Shown here piece by piece: positions 7,958 through 17,800 of a stretch of DNA of 43,503 nt. Within the stretch, counting starts at the first letter, position 1; each line of letters starts with the position of its first letter. The DNA is from HGM04593 sp045636545 (GTDB lineage Bacteria > Bacteroidota > Bacteroidia > Bacteroidales > Bacteroidaceae). Location: assembly GCA_045636545.1 (NCBI GenBank), contig JAZTXR010000016.1:1-43503 (forward strand), given 5' to 3'. Under the pieces are notes generated by a model. The model ran no database searches, was not told where the DNA came from, and saw nothing but the letters and a program-made list of their open reading frames with translations. Made by a program: the position numbers and the translations under genes.

Positions 7958-8419
7958 TTAGAATGAAATGCTTGTGATTTCGAGGAACAACTTGCCCTGT
8001 GGTACTGTAATCTCGGCAAGGTCACCAACCTTCTTGCCAAGGAGCCCCTTTGCAATAGGTGTGTTGATTGAAATCTTTGCCTCGCGCAGGTTTGCCTCGC
8101 TCTCGGGGACAATGGTGTACTGCATTGTGGCGCCGGTCTTGGTGTTCTTCAAGCCAACTTTTGTCAACACCTGTACGGTGTCGCTGCTCAACTTGGTGGT
8201 GTCAATAATCTTTGCATCGGCAATGATGAGCTTGAGCTCGTTGATTCTCATCTCCAACAAACCCTGTGCTTCCTTTGCTGCATCGTATTCGGCATTTTCC
8301 GAGAGGTCGCCCTTGTCGCGTGCCTCGGCTATCTGACGAACGATTTCGGGGCGCTTTGCCTCGAGTTCCTTCAAATCGGCCAACAATTTCTTGTAGCCCT
8401 CTTCTGACATATAACTCAT
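7958..8419 (-). CDS. greA: transcription elongation factor GreA
   Basis: 153 residues. GreA enters the secondary channel of RNA polymerase and stimulates cleavage of backtracked transcripts. The N-terminal coiled coil carries the acidic tip in ARDKGDLSENAEYDAA (residues 33-48), with the catalytic D and E present. The C-terminal FKBP-like domain includes ISINTPIAKGLLGKKVGD. The gene heads a two-gene unit with the HIT protein. A TACCTTTG promoter box lies about 80 bp upstream; the leader can form a hairpin at 8452-8477. Confidence 0.95.
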   Translation of the reverse strand: MSYMSEEGYKKLLADLKELEAKRPEIVRQIAEARDKGDLSENAEYDAAKEAQGLLEMRINELKLIIADAKIIDTTKLSSDTVQVLTKVGLKNTKTGATMQYTIVPESEANLREAKISINTPIAKGLLGKKVGDLAEITVPQGKLFLEITSISF

Positions 8420-8451
8420 AGTATCTTCGTATTAAAAAACAGTAAAACAAA

Positions 8452-8477
8452 GGATTCCAACACAAGTGCTGGAACCC
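8452..8477 (-). promoter_or_regulatory. hairpin in greA leader
   Basis: GGATTCCA-CAC and its near-complement CTGGAACCC form a short stem between the greA promoter box and the start codon. GreA is autoregulated by early termination in some bacteria; whether this stem acts so is unknown. Confidence 0.35.
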
Positions 8478-8497
8478 ATTTCCCTTTATTTCTGTGG

Positions 8498-8505
8498 CAA
8501 AGGTA
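8498..8505 (-). promoter_or_regulatory. -7 box for greA
   Basis: TACCTTTG on the minus strand fits TAnnTTTG, in an AT-rich stretch 80 bp before greA. Confidence 0.5.
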
Positions 8506-8600
8506 AGCCCTTTTAAATTATAAACCAAATTTAAACGGCTAAAAAAACTTGTCTGTTTATTTTTCTAACGTTTTTAGACGTTTCTTGGCGTGTGCGGGCA

Positions 8601-9767
8601 TTATTTCTTCAGTAGCCTTTCAATCTCCTTGGCAGTGTCCTCAATCTGCTCGTCGCGCAGTATTACCTCGCCCTCTCTGTTTATAAGGAAGAATGTCGGT
8701 ACTCTCTGCACGTTGTAGAGCGAGAGGCTCGCGCCGCTTGCATCGCGCACGCAGGTCCAGGGGAGATTGCCTGCCGACTGCTGCCAGAAGTGCTCGCGCC
8801 TGTCGACCGATACCTGGAAAATCTCGAAGCCCTTGCTGTTGTACTTTTCATACAACTCGCGCATTTTCAGGTTGCGGCTGCTTATCCCGGTGTTCTCATA
8901 AACGGTGAAGTCAAGCAATACAACCTTGCCCATCATTGACGAGAGTGCGATGGAGTCGCCGTTGGCTTTGGGTAGCGTCATGTCAAAGATGTCGGCTATC
9001 GTGGCCTCCTTCTCCTCTACTTCAACCTCAACCTGACGTGGTGGGCGTGTGGCTTTCAATCCCTCCTGGGCAATCTTTGTGATACGCTCGGTGTGTCTTG
9101 TTCTGGGGTGCTGGCGCTGGAAGTTGGTTGCTACGGCGGCAAAGCATCGGCTGTCGCTCTTGTCGGCCATGGGGTTGAATATCGGTGTGCCGCCAAGCGA
9201 TAGGGTGAGTGCATAGTATGCGCTTGCGCTTCCCGGGGCGGGTATGATGTACTGTTTGATGATGTTCTCCTTGAACTCGTCAACCACAGCCCTTATTTCC
9301 CTTTCGGTCTTTACAATGGCGGGCGATGTGCTGCTTGCCATTGCCTTTACCTGCTCCTCAAGTGCATCCCTCAATGTCACAATCTCCTTTATCCGCAGGT
9401 TCTCGCTGTTGCCGTCAACGGTGTAGTCTGCAACAAGGTTTTCCATGTTGCTGTTGATGGTGATAGTCTCGGTAGAGTCGGCAATGAACACGATTGTCCC
9501 ACCATCCTGCACGTTGAGGATGTAGAAATCGAAGTGCTCGGGGCTGGGGATGCGGAACTCATAGTCTCCTGTCTTGTCGAGCTGCTTTTTCTCGAGTTCC
9601 TTGGCTCCGCCCTCGGCAATGCGGTATACGCTTATCTCCTTCTCCGTGCCGTTTGCAATGTTACCTTTTACTGTAAATGTCTTGCCCTGTCCGTTACCGT
9701 TGCATGCTGCTATGAGCAGTGTGGCAAGGAGGGCGGAAAGTGCTGTTATACCTTTTATGTACTTCAT
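8601..9767 (-). CDS. TlpA/DUF4369-type lipoprotein without the CXXC motif
   Basis: 388 residues from the start MKYIKGITALSALLATLLIAAC, a lipoprotein signal with the anchoring cysteine at 22. The N-terminal domain (about 30-130, FTVKGNIANG...) fits DUF4369, a beta-sandwich typical of Bacteroidetes. A helical linker follows, then a thioredoxin-like domain from about residue 260. The strand KVVLLDF is followed by TVYENTGISSRN where active TlpA proteins have WASWCGPC, so both redox cysteines are missing; the later cis-proline loop RVPTFFLINREG is kept. It probably acts at the membrane as a binding or assembly protein rather than a disulfide reductase. A longer upstream frame would run back through pnp and its promoter and is rejected. 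Confidence 0.8.
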   Translation of the reverse strand: MKYIKGITALSALLATLLIAACNGNGQGKTFTVKGNIANGTEKEISVYRIAEGGAKELEKKQLDKTGDYEFRIPSPEHFDFYILNVQDGGTIVFIADSTETITINSNMENLVADYTVDGNSENLRIKEIVTLRDALEEQVKAMASSTSPAIVKTEREIRAVVDEFKENIIKQYIIPAPGSASAYYALTLSLGGTPIFNPMADKSDSRCFAAVATNFQRQHPRTRHTERITKIAQEGLKATRPPRQVEVEVEEKEATIADIFDMTLPKANGDSIALSSMMGKVVLLDFTVYENTGISSRNLKMRELYEKYNSKGFEIFQVSVDRREHFWQQSAGNLPWTCVRDASGASLSLYNVQRVPTFFLINREGEVILRDEQIEDTAKEIERLLKK

Positions 9768-9798
9768 AATTCCTGTTCTTTTTAAGTAAATTTTTGTG

Positions 9799-9806
9799 CA
9801 AAGATA
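9799..9806 (-). promoter_or_regulatory. -7 box for the TlpA-like gene
   Basis: TATCTTTG on the minus strand, 32 bp before the start codon, back-to-back with the pnp promoter. Confidence 0.6.
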
Positions 9807-9827
9807 GTTAAAATGTGGAAAATTGTA

Positions 9828-9835
9828 TATCTTTG
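9828..9835 (+). promoter_or_regulatory. -7 box for pnp
   Basis: TATCTTTG on the plus strand, 41 bp before the pnp start. Together with 9799-9806 it makes a compact divergent promoter region. Confidence 0.6.
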
Positions 9836-9876
9836 CGAGAATTACAATAAAAATTTCGTTTTTAAAGATAAAAGAT

Positions 9877-12063
9877 ATGAATGTTGTTACAAAAAATGTG
9901 GCCTTGCCCGATGGTCGTGTAATTACCATTGAGACAGGTAAGCTTGCAAAGCAGGCTGACGGCGCAGTAATGTTGCGCCTGGGCAATACGATGTTGTTGG
10001 CCACAGTGTGTGCAGCGAAGGATGCTGTGCCCGGAACCGATTTTATGCCTTTACAGGTAGAGTACAAAGAGAAATATGCTGCGTTCGGCCGCTTCCCCGG
10101 TGGTTTCACAAAGCGCGAGGGTAAGGCATCGGATTATGAAATCCTTACATGCCGTTTGGTTGACCGCGCTCTGCGTCCTCTCTTCCCCGATAATTACCAC
10201 GCCGAGGTTTACGTGAACATTATGCTTTGCTCGGCCGACGGTGTCGATATGCCCGATGCTTTGGCAGGTCTTGCAGCTTCTGCAGCCTTGGCAGTGTCGG
10301 ACATCCCATTCGGTGGCCCAATCTCTGAGGTGCGTGTAGCACGCATCGGTGGCGAGTTCGTGGTCAACCCCACATTTGCACAGCTCGAGGATGCCGATAT
10401 GGACATCATGGTTGCCGCTACATACGACAACATCATGATGGTCGAGGGCGAGATGAAGGAGGTTTCAGAGAATGACCTGCTCGAGGCAATGAAGGTTGCC
10501 CACGAGGCTATCAAGGTTCACTGCAAGGCGCAGATGGAGCTGATGGAAGAGGTTGGCTCAACCGTAAAGCGCGAGTACTGCCACGAGGTTAACGACGAAG
10601 AGCTCCGCACAATGGTACACGATGCCTGCTATGCCAAGGCATACGCTGTAGCTGCAAGCGGCAACAATGACAAGCACGGCCGTGCAGCTGCGTTCGATGC
10701 AATCAAGGAGGAGTTCAAGGCACAGTTCACCGAGGAAGAACTCGAGGAGAAGGGTGCTCTCATCGACCGTTACTACCACGATGTTGAGAAGGAGGCTATG
10801 CGCCGTTGCATTCTCGACGAGGGCAAGCGCCTCGATGGCCGCAAGACAACCGATATCCGCCACATCTGGTGCGAGGCCGGTTATCTCCCCGGCCCTCACG
10901 GTTCTGCAGTCTTCACACGTGGTGAGACACAGTCACTCACAACCGTTACTCTTGGTACAAAGCGCGATGAGAAGATTATCGATGACGTCATGAACCAGGG
11001 CACAGAGCGCTTCCTGCTCCACTATAACTTCCCTCCATTCTCAACAGGCGAGGCTCGTCCACAGCGTGGTGTAGGCCGTCGTGAGATTGGTCACGGTAAC
11101 CTCGCTTGCCGTGCGTTGAAGAATATGATTCCAGCCGACTATCCATACTGCGTACGCGTGGTTTCAGATATCCTTGAGTCTAACGGCTCATCTTCAATGG
11201 CAACCGTTTGTGCCGGTACATTGGCGCTCATGGATGCTGGTGTGAAGATTAAGAAGCCTGTATCAGGTATCGCAATGGGCCTCATCAAGAACGCAGGCGA
11301 GGAGAAGTATGCTGTCCTCAGCGACATCCTTGGCGACGAGGACCACTTGGGCGATATGGACTTCAAGGTAACAGGTACTGTTGACGGTATCACTGCAACA
11401 CAGATGGATATCAAGGTCGACGGTCTCTCTTACGAAATCCTTGAGAAGGCCTTGAACCAGGCACGCGAGGGTCGCATGCACATCCTCGGCAAGATTACCG
11501 AGTGCATCGCCGAGCCACGCGCCGAGCTCAAGCCACACGCTCCACGCATCGAGACAATGCGCATTCCAAAGGAGTTCATCGGTGCAGTCATTGGCCCCGG
11601 TGGAAAGATTATCCAGGGTATGCAGGAGGAGACTGGCGCTACAATCTCTATCGAGGAAATCGATGGTGAGGGCGTTATCGAAATTGCTGCAAACAACGGC
11701 AAGTCAATCAACGATGCAATTGCCAAGATCCGTGCAATCGTTGCAATCCCTGAGGCCGGCGAGGTTTACGAGGGTACAGTACGCAGCGTGATGCCTTATG
11801 GCGCATTCGTTGAGTTTATGCCGGGCAAGGATGGTCTGTTGCACATCTCCGAGATTGACTGGAAGCGTTTCGAGACAATGGAGGAGACAGGCATCAACGA
11901 GGGCGACAAACTCCAGGTCAAGCTGTTGGAGATTGATCCCAAGACAGGCAAGTTCAAGCTCTCTCGCAAGGTTCTCCTTGAGAAGCCCGAGGGTTACGAG
12001 GAGCGTGAGCGCCGTCCACGCCGCGAGCGCGAGCCACGTCGTCAGAACAACGACAAGCAGTAA
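9877..12063 (+). CDS. pnp: polyribonucleotide nucleotidyltransferase (PNPase)
   Basis: 728 residues. PNPase degrades RNA 3' to 5' with phosphate and can add nucleotides in reverse; it works as a trimer, often in the degradosome. Two RNase PH domains (about 10-230 and 320-550) flank a helical domain; the second contains FSTGEARPQRGVGRREIGHG. A KH domain follows (about 560-615, IGAVIGPGGKIIQ) and an S1 domain (about 625-695, GAFVEFMPGKDGLLHISE). The tail is very basic (RERRPRREREPRRQ), likely adding RNA affinity. The start MNVVTKNVALPDGR was chosen because upstream in-frame sequence overlaps the promoter. Confidence 0.96.
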   Translation: MNVVTKNVALPDGRVITIETGKLAKQADGAVMLRLGNTMLLATVCAAKDAVPGTDFMPLQVEYKEKYAAFGRFPGGFTKREGKASDYEILTCRLVDRALRPLFPDNYHAEVYVNIMLCSADGVDMPDALAGLAASAALAVSDIPFGGPISEVRVARIGGEFVVNPTFAQLEDADMDIMVAATYDNIMMVEGEMKEVSENDLLEAMKVAHEAIKVHCKAQMELMEEVGSTVKREYCHEVNDEELRTMVHDACYAKAYAVAASGNNDKHGRAAAFDAIKEEFKAQFTEEELEEKGALIDRYYHDVEKEAMRRCILDEGKRLDGRKTTDIRHIWCEAGYLPGPHGSAVFTRGETQSLTTVTLGTKRDEKIIDDVMNQGTERFLLHYNFPPFSTGEARPQRGVGRREIGHGNLACRALKNMIPADYPYCVRVVSDILESNGSSSMATVCAGTLALMDAGVKIKKPVSGIAMGLIKNAGEEKYAVLSDILGDEDHLGDMDFKVTGTVDGITATQMDIKVDGLSYEILEKALNQAREGRMHILGKITECIAEPRAELKPHAPRIETMRIPKEFIGAVIGPGGKIIQGMQEETGATISIEEIDGEGVIEIAANNGKSINDAIAKIRAIVAIPEAGEVYEGTVRSVMPYGAFVEFMPGKDGLLHISEIDWKRFETMEETGINEGDKLQVKLLEIDPKTGKFKLSRKVLLEKPEGYEERERRPRREREPRRQNNDKQ

Positions 12064-12078
12064 TCATCACAGGTTACC

Positions 12079-12119
12079 ATAAAAATAAAAGCTGCCCGGC
12101 GGGCAGCTTTTATTTTTAT
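12079..12119 (+). terminator. pnp terminator
   Basis: A 19-bp perfect stem with GCTGCCC/GGGCAGC at its core, an A-rich foot and a T-rich tail closes just after the pnp stop codon. The A/T symmetry would allow it to work in both directions. Confidence 0.9.
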
Positions 12120-12198
12120 GTAAGGTCCATTGTTGGGTTTATATTATAAATAATGTCAAAAAATGCTTCTGCAGGGTGTATAAATTTAAGAAAATGTA

Positions 12199-12206
12199 TA
12201 TATTCG
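12199..12206 (+). promoter_or_regulatory. -7 box for ddh
   Basis: TATATTCG 26 bp before the ddh start, near the TAnnTTTG consensus. Confidence 0.45.
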
Positions 12207-12231
12207 CAGTGTAAAATAAACAGACATATTT

Positions 12232-13131
12232 ATGAGAAAAATCAGAGCCGCCATAGTAGGCTATGGCAACATTGGAAAATATACATTGCAGGCGCTCAAT
12301 GCAGCGCCCGATTTTGAGGTTGCAGGCATCGTCCGCCGTTCGGGTGCCGAGAATCTGCCGGCAGAGCTCAATGGCTACACAGTGGTAAAGGACATACGCG
12401 AACTGGGTGATGTCGATGTGGCTATCTTGTCGACACCTACACGCAGCGTGGAGAAGTATGCAAAGGATATCCTTGCATTGGGTATAAACACCGTCGACAG
12501 TTTCGATATCCACTCTAAAATCCTCGATTTGCGCCGTTCGTTGAACGAGAGCGCCGAGGCCGGCAATGCTGTTTCAATAATCTCGGCAGGATGGGACCCG
12601 GGTAGCGACTCGGTAATACGCACACTGCTCGAGGCCATTGCTCCAAAGGGCATCACATACACCAACTTCGGTCCCGGTATGAGCATGGGGCACACTGTTG
12701 CCGTAAAGGCAATAGAGGGCGTGAAGGCTGCACTTTCAATGACAATTCCTGTGGGTACAGGCATACACCGCCGCATGGTCTATGTTGAGATTGAGGAGGG
12801 ATATGACTTCAACCAGGTTGCAGCAGCCATAAAGGCCGACCCATACTTTATCAATGACGAGACACACGTCAAGGAGGTTCCTTGCGTGGATGATCTCCTT
12901 GACATGGGGCACGGCGTGAACCTCACCCGCAAAGGTGTTTCGGGTACAACACAGAACCAGTTGTTCGAGTTCAACATGCGCATCAACAACCCCGCACTCA
13001 CAGCCCAGGTACTTGTGTGCTGTGCCCGCGCCACAATGCGTCAGGCTCCGGGTTGCTACACAATGATTGAAATCCCGCTCATTGACCTGCTGTATGGCGA
13101 TAGGGAACAGCATATCGCGCACCTTGTATAA
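12232..13131 (+). CDS. ddh: meso-diaminopimelate D-dehydrogenase
   Basis: 299 residues. It reversibly aminates tetrahydrodipicolinate to meso-diaminopimelate with NADPH, a one-step route to the peptidoglycan cross-linking residue and to lysine. The N-terminal Rossmann motif is AAIVGYGNIGKY (residues 6-17). The substrate region contains DSFDIH, SAGWDPGSDSV and FGPGMSMGHT, all typical of the family, and the C-terminal domain ends in YGDREQHIAHLV. Length is close to that of characterised enzymes. It stands alone between two hairpin terminators. It supplies the diaminopimelate that the MurE step, upstream of the MurF encoded near 20 kb, puts into the wall. Confidence 0.94.
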   Translation: MRKIRAAIVGYGNIGKYTLQALNAAPDFEVAGIVRRSGAENLPAELNGYTVVKDIRELGDVDVAILSTPTRSVEKYAKDILALGINTVDSFDIHSKILDLRRSLNESAEAGNAVSIISAGWDPGSDSVIRTLLEAIAPKGITYTNFGPGMSMGHTVAVKAIEGVKAALSMTIPVGTGIHRRMVYVEIEEGYDFNQVAAAIKADPYFINDETHVKEVPCVDDLLDMGHGVNLTRKGVSGTTQNQLFEFNMRINNPALTAQVLVCCARATMRQAPGCYTMIEIPLIDLLYGDREQHIAHLV

Positions 13132-13170
13132 TAGAGGAACTCAGGTTTTGACTTGTCCGATAAATAGTTA

Positions 13171-13217
13171 AAAGCAGAAACTTTACGGCTGTATTGCTGT
13201 GTGGTTTCTGCTTTTTT
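13171..13217 (+). terminator. ddh terminator
   Basis: AAAGCAGAAAC pairs with GTTTCTGCTTT and runs straight into a T-tract. The tail overlaps the region of the next promoter box. Confidence 0.85.
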
Positions 13218-13219
13218 AT

Positions 13220-13227
13220 TATTTTCG
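13220..13227 (+). promoter_or_regulatory. -7 box for the symporter gene
   Basis: TATTTTCG 25 bp before the start codon, close to the Bacteroidetes consensus. Confidence 0.4.
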
Positions 13228-13251
13228 CGGTCTGTTTGAAAAAATATTACT

Positions 13252-14562
13252 ATGAGTAAAGAACAAAGAGCTTCGTTCGGGAGCAAACTGAGTGTCATAC
13301 TGGTGGCTGCGGGCAGCGCCATCGGTCTGGGCGCGTTGTGGCGTTTCCCATATATTGCAGGCAAGCACGGCGGTGCCGCCTTTCTGCTTGTCTTTCTGTT
13401 GAGTGTGCTTGTTGTGGGCATTCCCGCAATGATTGCCGAGTTTGCCGTCGGGCGCAGGACAAACAGGAATGCCGTGGGTGCGTTCCGCGCCCTCTCCAAG
13501 CGCTGGAGCTGGTTGGGCTACAGCGGTGTGCTTGGCGCGCTGCTCATATCGGGCTACTACTACCTTATCGCCGGTTGGTCGCTGGAGTATTTTGTAAACT
13601 CCATAACAGGCTCAATATTCAATTCCTCCCTCTCGTTCAAGGAGCAGTTTGCATCGTTCCAGGGCTCCTGGAGGCCGCTTCTGTATGGAGTGATATTCAT
13701 ATTGATGACACATTTCATTGTTGCAAGAGGCATTGAGAAGGGTATTGAAAAGGCCGCAAAGGTCATGATGCCGGCGCTCTTTGTCATACTCATTGTGATG
13801 GCGGTGCGCGTGGCCTTCATGCCGGGTGCAGCCGAGGGTTACCGCTTTCTCTTCTCGTGCGACTTTGCCGAGGCATTCAAGGCCGATACCATAATGATGG
13901 CCATCGGTCAGGCATTCTTCTCGCTCTCGGTGGGAATGGGATGTATGGTGACATACGCATCATATTTCAAGAAGGACAACAATATGGTGTCGACTTCGTT
14001 GAATGTGTCGCTGCTCACTCTCGCGGTGTCGGTGCTGGCGGGTCTTGTGATATTCCCGGCTGTCTTCAGCGCCGGTCTTGAACCGACCGAAGGCCCCTCG
14101 CTTGTCTTTGTCACACTGCCCGAGATTTTCAAGGGAATGCCGTTGCCGTCGCTGTGGTCGGCAGTCTTCTTCCTGCTTGTAATCCTTGCATCGCTCACCT
14201 CTACAATATCGTTCCACGAGGTACTCACCGCATACACAGTCGAGGAATTCAAGTTCTCGCGCAAGGGTGGTGCGCTTGTCACTACGGGTGTGTCGATAGC
14301 GTTGAGCGCTGTTACATTCTTCGGCCTTTTCGGTGTCGATTTCTTCACACTCTTCGACAACATCACGGCCAACATACTGATGCCGCTTGGTGCAATGTTC
14401 ACCTGTATCTTTGCAATGTGGTTCATGAAGAAGGAGTTCATGCGCGAGGAGATTACCAACAACGGCGAGTGCAACAGCAGGGTGGTGGGGGGGCTGCTCT
14501 TTATGCTGCGTTTCATAACGCCGTTGCTGATATTCTATATATTTATCAAGAATTTCCTGTGA
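13252..14562 (+). CDS. sodium:neurotransmitter symporter family transporter
   Basis: 436 residues and about eleven hydrophobic segments, the usual number for prokaryotic members of the LeuT/NSS family, which import amino acids or related solutes with sodium. The first membrane helix holds the unwound substrate-site motif GSAIGLGALWRFPY (residues 22-35); most relatives have GLGNIWRFPY, so two residues next to the sodium and substrate sites differ. The helix-3 stretch SGYYYLIAGWS and the helix-6 motif GQAFFSLSVGMG are present. The substrate cannot be read from the sequence; tyrosine, tryptophan or leucine are possible. Short terminator follows at 14586. Confidence 0.9.
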   Translation: MSKEQRASFGSKLSVILVAAGSAIGLGALWRFPYIAGKHGGAAFLLVFLLSVLVVGIPAMIAEFAVGRRTNRNAVGAFRALSKRWSWLGYSGVLGALLISGYYYLIAGWSLEYFVNSITGSIFNSSLSFKEQFASFQGSWRPLLYGVIFILMTHFIVARGIEKGIEKAAKVMMPALFVILIVMAVRVAFMPGAAEGYRFLFSCDFAEAFKADTIMMAIGQAFFSLSVGMGCMVTYASYFKKDNNMVSTSLNVSLLTLAVSVLAGLVIFPAVFSAGLEPTEGPSLVFVTLPEIFKGMPLPSLWSAVFFLLVILASLTSTISFHEVLTAYTVEEFKFSRKGGALVTTGVSIALSAVTFFGLFGVDFFTLFDNITANILMPLGAMFTCIFAMWFMKKEFMREEITNNGECNSRVVGGLLFMLRFITPLLIFYIFIKNFL

Positions 14563-14585
14563 TTTAAGGAAACGGATTCAATTAG

Positions 14586-14613
14586 AGGGCAACTGAAAGG
14601 TTGTCCTTTTTTA
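14586..14613 (+). terminator. terminator after the symporter gene
   Basis: AGGGCAAC and GTTGTCCT form an 8-bp stem with one mismatch over a five- to six-base loop and continue into TTTTT. Confidence 0.75.
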
Positions 14614-14645
14614 CACTCTAAGGAATGACATCTGAAAATTGTATT

Positions 14646-14698
14646 TGTAAACCAAATCAGGAAAATGTCAACCAAACAGATTTCTATCTGTCAACCAA
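14646..14698. promoter_or_regulatory. three direct repeats TGTMAACCAA, operator-like
   Basis: TGTAAACCAA at 14646 and TGTCAACCAA at 14666 and 14689 are spaced 20 and 23 bp, about two helical turns, so all would lie on one face of the DNA. The inverted pair CAGAT/ATCTG (14677-14690) overlaps the third. They precede the large secreted-protein gene by about 165 bp. This is the layout of an activator-binding array; the regulator is unknown. Confidence 0.45.
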
Positions 14699-14721
14699 TT
14701 TAGGAACATACAGAGCATGTG

Positions 14722-14737
14722 TGTAGATATTTCTACA
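14722..14737. promoter_or_regulatory. inverted repeat TGTAGA-N4-TCTACA
   Basis: A perfect 6-bp dyad over four bases, in the 299-bp gap before the secreted-protein gene, between the direct repeats and a possible -7 box (TATTTTTG, 14783-14790). A second small stem GATAG/CTATC is at 14808-14821. Confidence 0.35.
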
Positions 14738-14861
14738 TTAATATATTTTAACAATTCGGGGGGTAAAACGTGGGTTTGTCTTTATTTTTGCAAATCTGTT
14801 GAAACGGGATAGGGCGCTATCTTCTTCAATATGAATTCAATATTAACCAAATCAATAATTT

Positions 14862-17800
14862 ATGAGACGTTTTACATTTTTTTTATTATTTATGACAGCC
14901 ATTGTCGCAACGGCTATGGCGCAGCTGAATTTCAGCAATGACAAGGTATATACCTTGGCGACCACACGCGGTTGGCTGATTTATAATCCTGACAATGAGG
15001 CGTTTGTTGCTTCAACGGCATCGTACGGCAATTTTGCAGTGTCGGCCGAAAATGTCAACTGCCAGTGGGCTATCCACAAATCTGCAACCGGCAAGTATTA
15101 CCTTTACAACATCGGTGCCGGCAAATTCATTGGCCAGAACAGCAACGAAGGCGGCCGTTTCCCTTGGGTGGATACTCCAACAAATGACATTCAGATTGTG
15201 GATAACGCAACCGGTAACGAGTATGCATACGTATTCTCTACCGACAATTATGGTGCCATCAATCATTTCAATCACACGGCAGAACCCGGTGTTGCAAACT
15301 GGAAATCTGGTGGATTGAGGCAACTGCAAGATGCCGGCAGTGCACATAAAGTGGACGAGGTCGGGAGTATTGATGCCGTTACACTTGCCGGAATTGAACG
15401 ATTGGTTGGTGAATACGAAGACAAATCTGTTGTAATCACATACGAGTTCATATACGAAGGTAACGTAAGATTTACACAAACTACAGAGGCGGCTGTAGGC
15501 GAGGAGTATCCGTCATTTACTGTCAACTTTCCCTTGGGGGTAACAGCACAGAAGCCTGCCGGTACAATTGTCCGCGGTAGCGAGACAACTATAGCGATCC
15601 CGCTTGTTGTTGGCGAACTGCCTTTTGAGTATGCTGCAAGCTACGAGGAAATCACAACCTGGTATAATCTTCTCATTCACTCTGATGACAGAAGATACGT
15701 GTCATACAATCCCAGTGGTTACCTTGATGCCGCCTCTACGGCTGTTGATGCGGCAAGGGCGAAAAGCTACACATGGGCTTTTGTCGGTAATCCGGTCGAT
15801 GGATTCAGCATTGTGAACCGTCTTTCGGGAAAGAGTATGGTTCTTACATCAGAGACCCCGGAACAGGACAATGTTCTTCCATATATGGCAGCAAAGAGCC
15901 ACATTGTAGAACTTCCCCTTACTTGGGACTTCAAGGCAAGCCAGTATGGCGAGAACGGCTTCTTCATTGCATATAGCGGAACAGACATCTGCCTGAACAG
16001 GCAGAACCTCAATGGCAACGGTCTGAAAGTCTGCTATTGGTTGGGAGGTGCTGATGCCGGTTCTACATTCTTTGTCGAGGAGTGTAACGTTGATGATTCT
16101 CTGGTTCCCGAGGAGGATGCTGTTACAGATGGGGAAATCATTGACCTTGGCCTTTCTGTAAAATGGAGGGCATACAATGTGGATGCATCTTCTCCCGAGG
16201 AGCTTGGAAGCTATTATCTTTGGAGTCAAGCAGACATTGCCCAGACCCATCTTGGTGGTAACTGGTATATGCCCACAATGGAGGAAGGACGGGAACTTAT
16301 AGAGCAATGTACCTGGGAGTGGATGAGCTACAATGGTGCTTATGGCTACAAGGTGACAGGCCCTAATGGGAATTCCATATTCATGCCTGCCGGCGGATGG
16401 ATTCATGCATCTTCAGGACAACTTGTATATTTTGAAATAGAGGGTAACTACTGGACCAGTACATCCAATGGAGGCGGTTATGCTTATGATATCGAATTCA
16501 GCCAGGCGCAGGGCGTTTACCTTGACCCTTTAGGTTTTATACAGGGTTGGCAGGTTGTAAGACCCGTATACCATGCTTATGTAAGCGAACTTGACAAGTT
16601 CAAAGAGGATAAGTGCTATACAATTACTTGCGAGCGTGGCGCATGGACTGTAGCCGATGAAGAGTTCAAGACTACAAACGATGCGGCGGAAGAGGTTTCG
16701 GCTACAAACACCAACCAGCATTTTGCCGTATTGAGCCTGGACGGCGAGAACTACTACCTCTACAGTGTGGCTGCGGGGAAATTCGTTAAAAAAGATGGCT
16801 CATTGGTGGCAGGTGTTGCCGACCCCATTGTTCTCAATTCTGCTGAAGCGTTCGGTGTAAGGCGTGTGCAGATACAGTTCAAGAACACCGATCTTTATGT
16901 GAATATCAACGGTGAGGGCAGTGTTGCCATTAATGGATGGAACGATATTGATGAGGGTAACGCGGTGTTGTTCACCGAGGTTGGTGATTTTGATGCAACA
17001 GAGGCGCTTGAACTGCTGAACAATGTGCCCGAAGTGAGCGAGGATGTAACATTTGACTGGACAACCTCAACATCCTGGACAACAGTAGAGGTTTCAGACC
17101 TGCCTTCAACCGTGATTGCCGATAATAGAATGTCGAATGTCGGTTACATAGAAACAGAGATTACTGTTGGCGGTGCAAGAACAGCTACTGCTACATTCAC
17201 ATATTCGGGTGGTGCCTGCGCATTGAATGTGCGTGGTCTTGAGTTTGTCAATGCTGTTGGAGATGTTGTTGCCGGCGACTACCACGTGGGTAAGGCTGGT
17301 AATCCTTCTGTCGACAACGTCTACACAGTCAATGTTGCCGAGGCCGGTACATACATTGTCCGTTGCTACGCCGCGTTCGATACAAACAACCGCGCAAACG
17401 CAACAAACGGAAATATCACAATATCATTTGTTGAGGCTGCAACTGATTTTTCGCATGATGTGACTTTTGCAGCCGAGTATGCAACACTTTACCTTGGCTA
17501 CAAGGTAGCAGTTCCTGACAGTGTTGAGGCATACGTTGTAAGCAGCGTTGAAAATGGTTTGGCTATTATGACAGAGGTTGAGAATGTTATCCCAGCTGCA
17601 ACTCCTGTTATCTTGAAGAAAGTCGGTGCAGAGGCTGCATACACATTTGCTTACACAGATGCAGCTGCCGCTACTGTCGAAAACAACCTTCTCGAGGGTT
17701 CAATCGCTGACCGTTATGTAGTTGCTGATGCTTATGTACTTTCAAGCGGTGCAAACGGCGTAGGTTTCTATGCCGCTGGTTTGAATAAGTTGGATGGCAC

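Noticed and set aside
9768..10109. 114-codon extension of the TlpA-like gene into pnp
   Set aside because: It would run through the divergent promoter region and into the pnp coding strand; the lipoprotein signal at 9767 is the obvious start.
14646..14698. CRISPR or tandem repeat
   Set aside because: Repeated word is only ten bases with unequal spacing; better explained as protein-binding sites.
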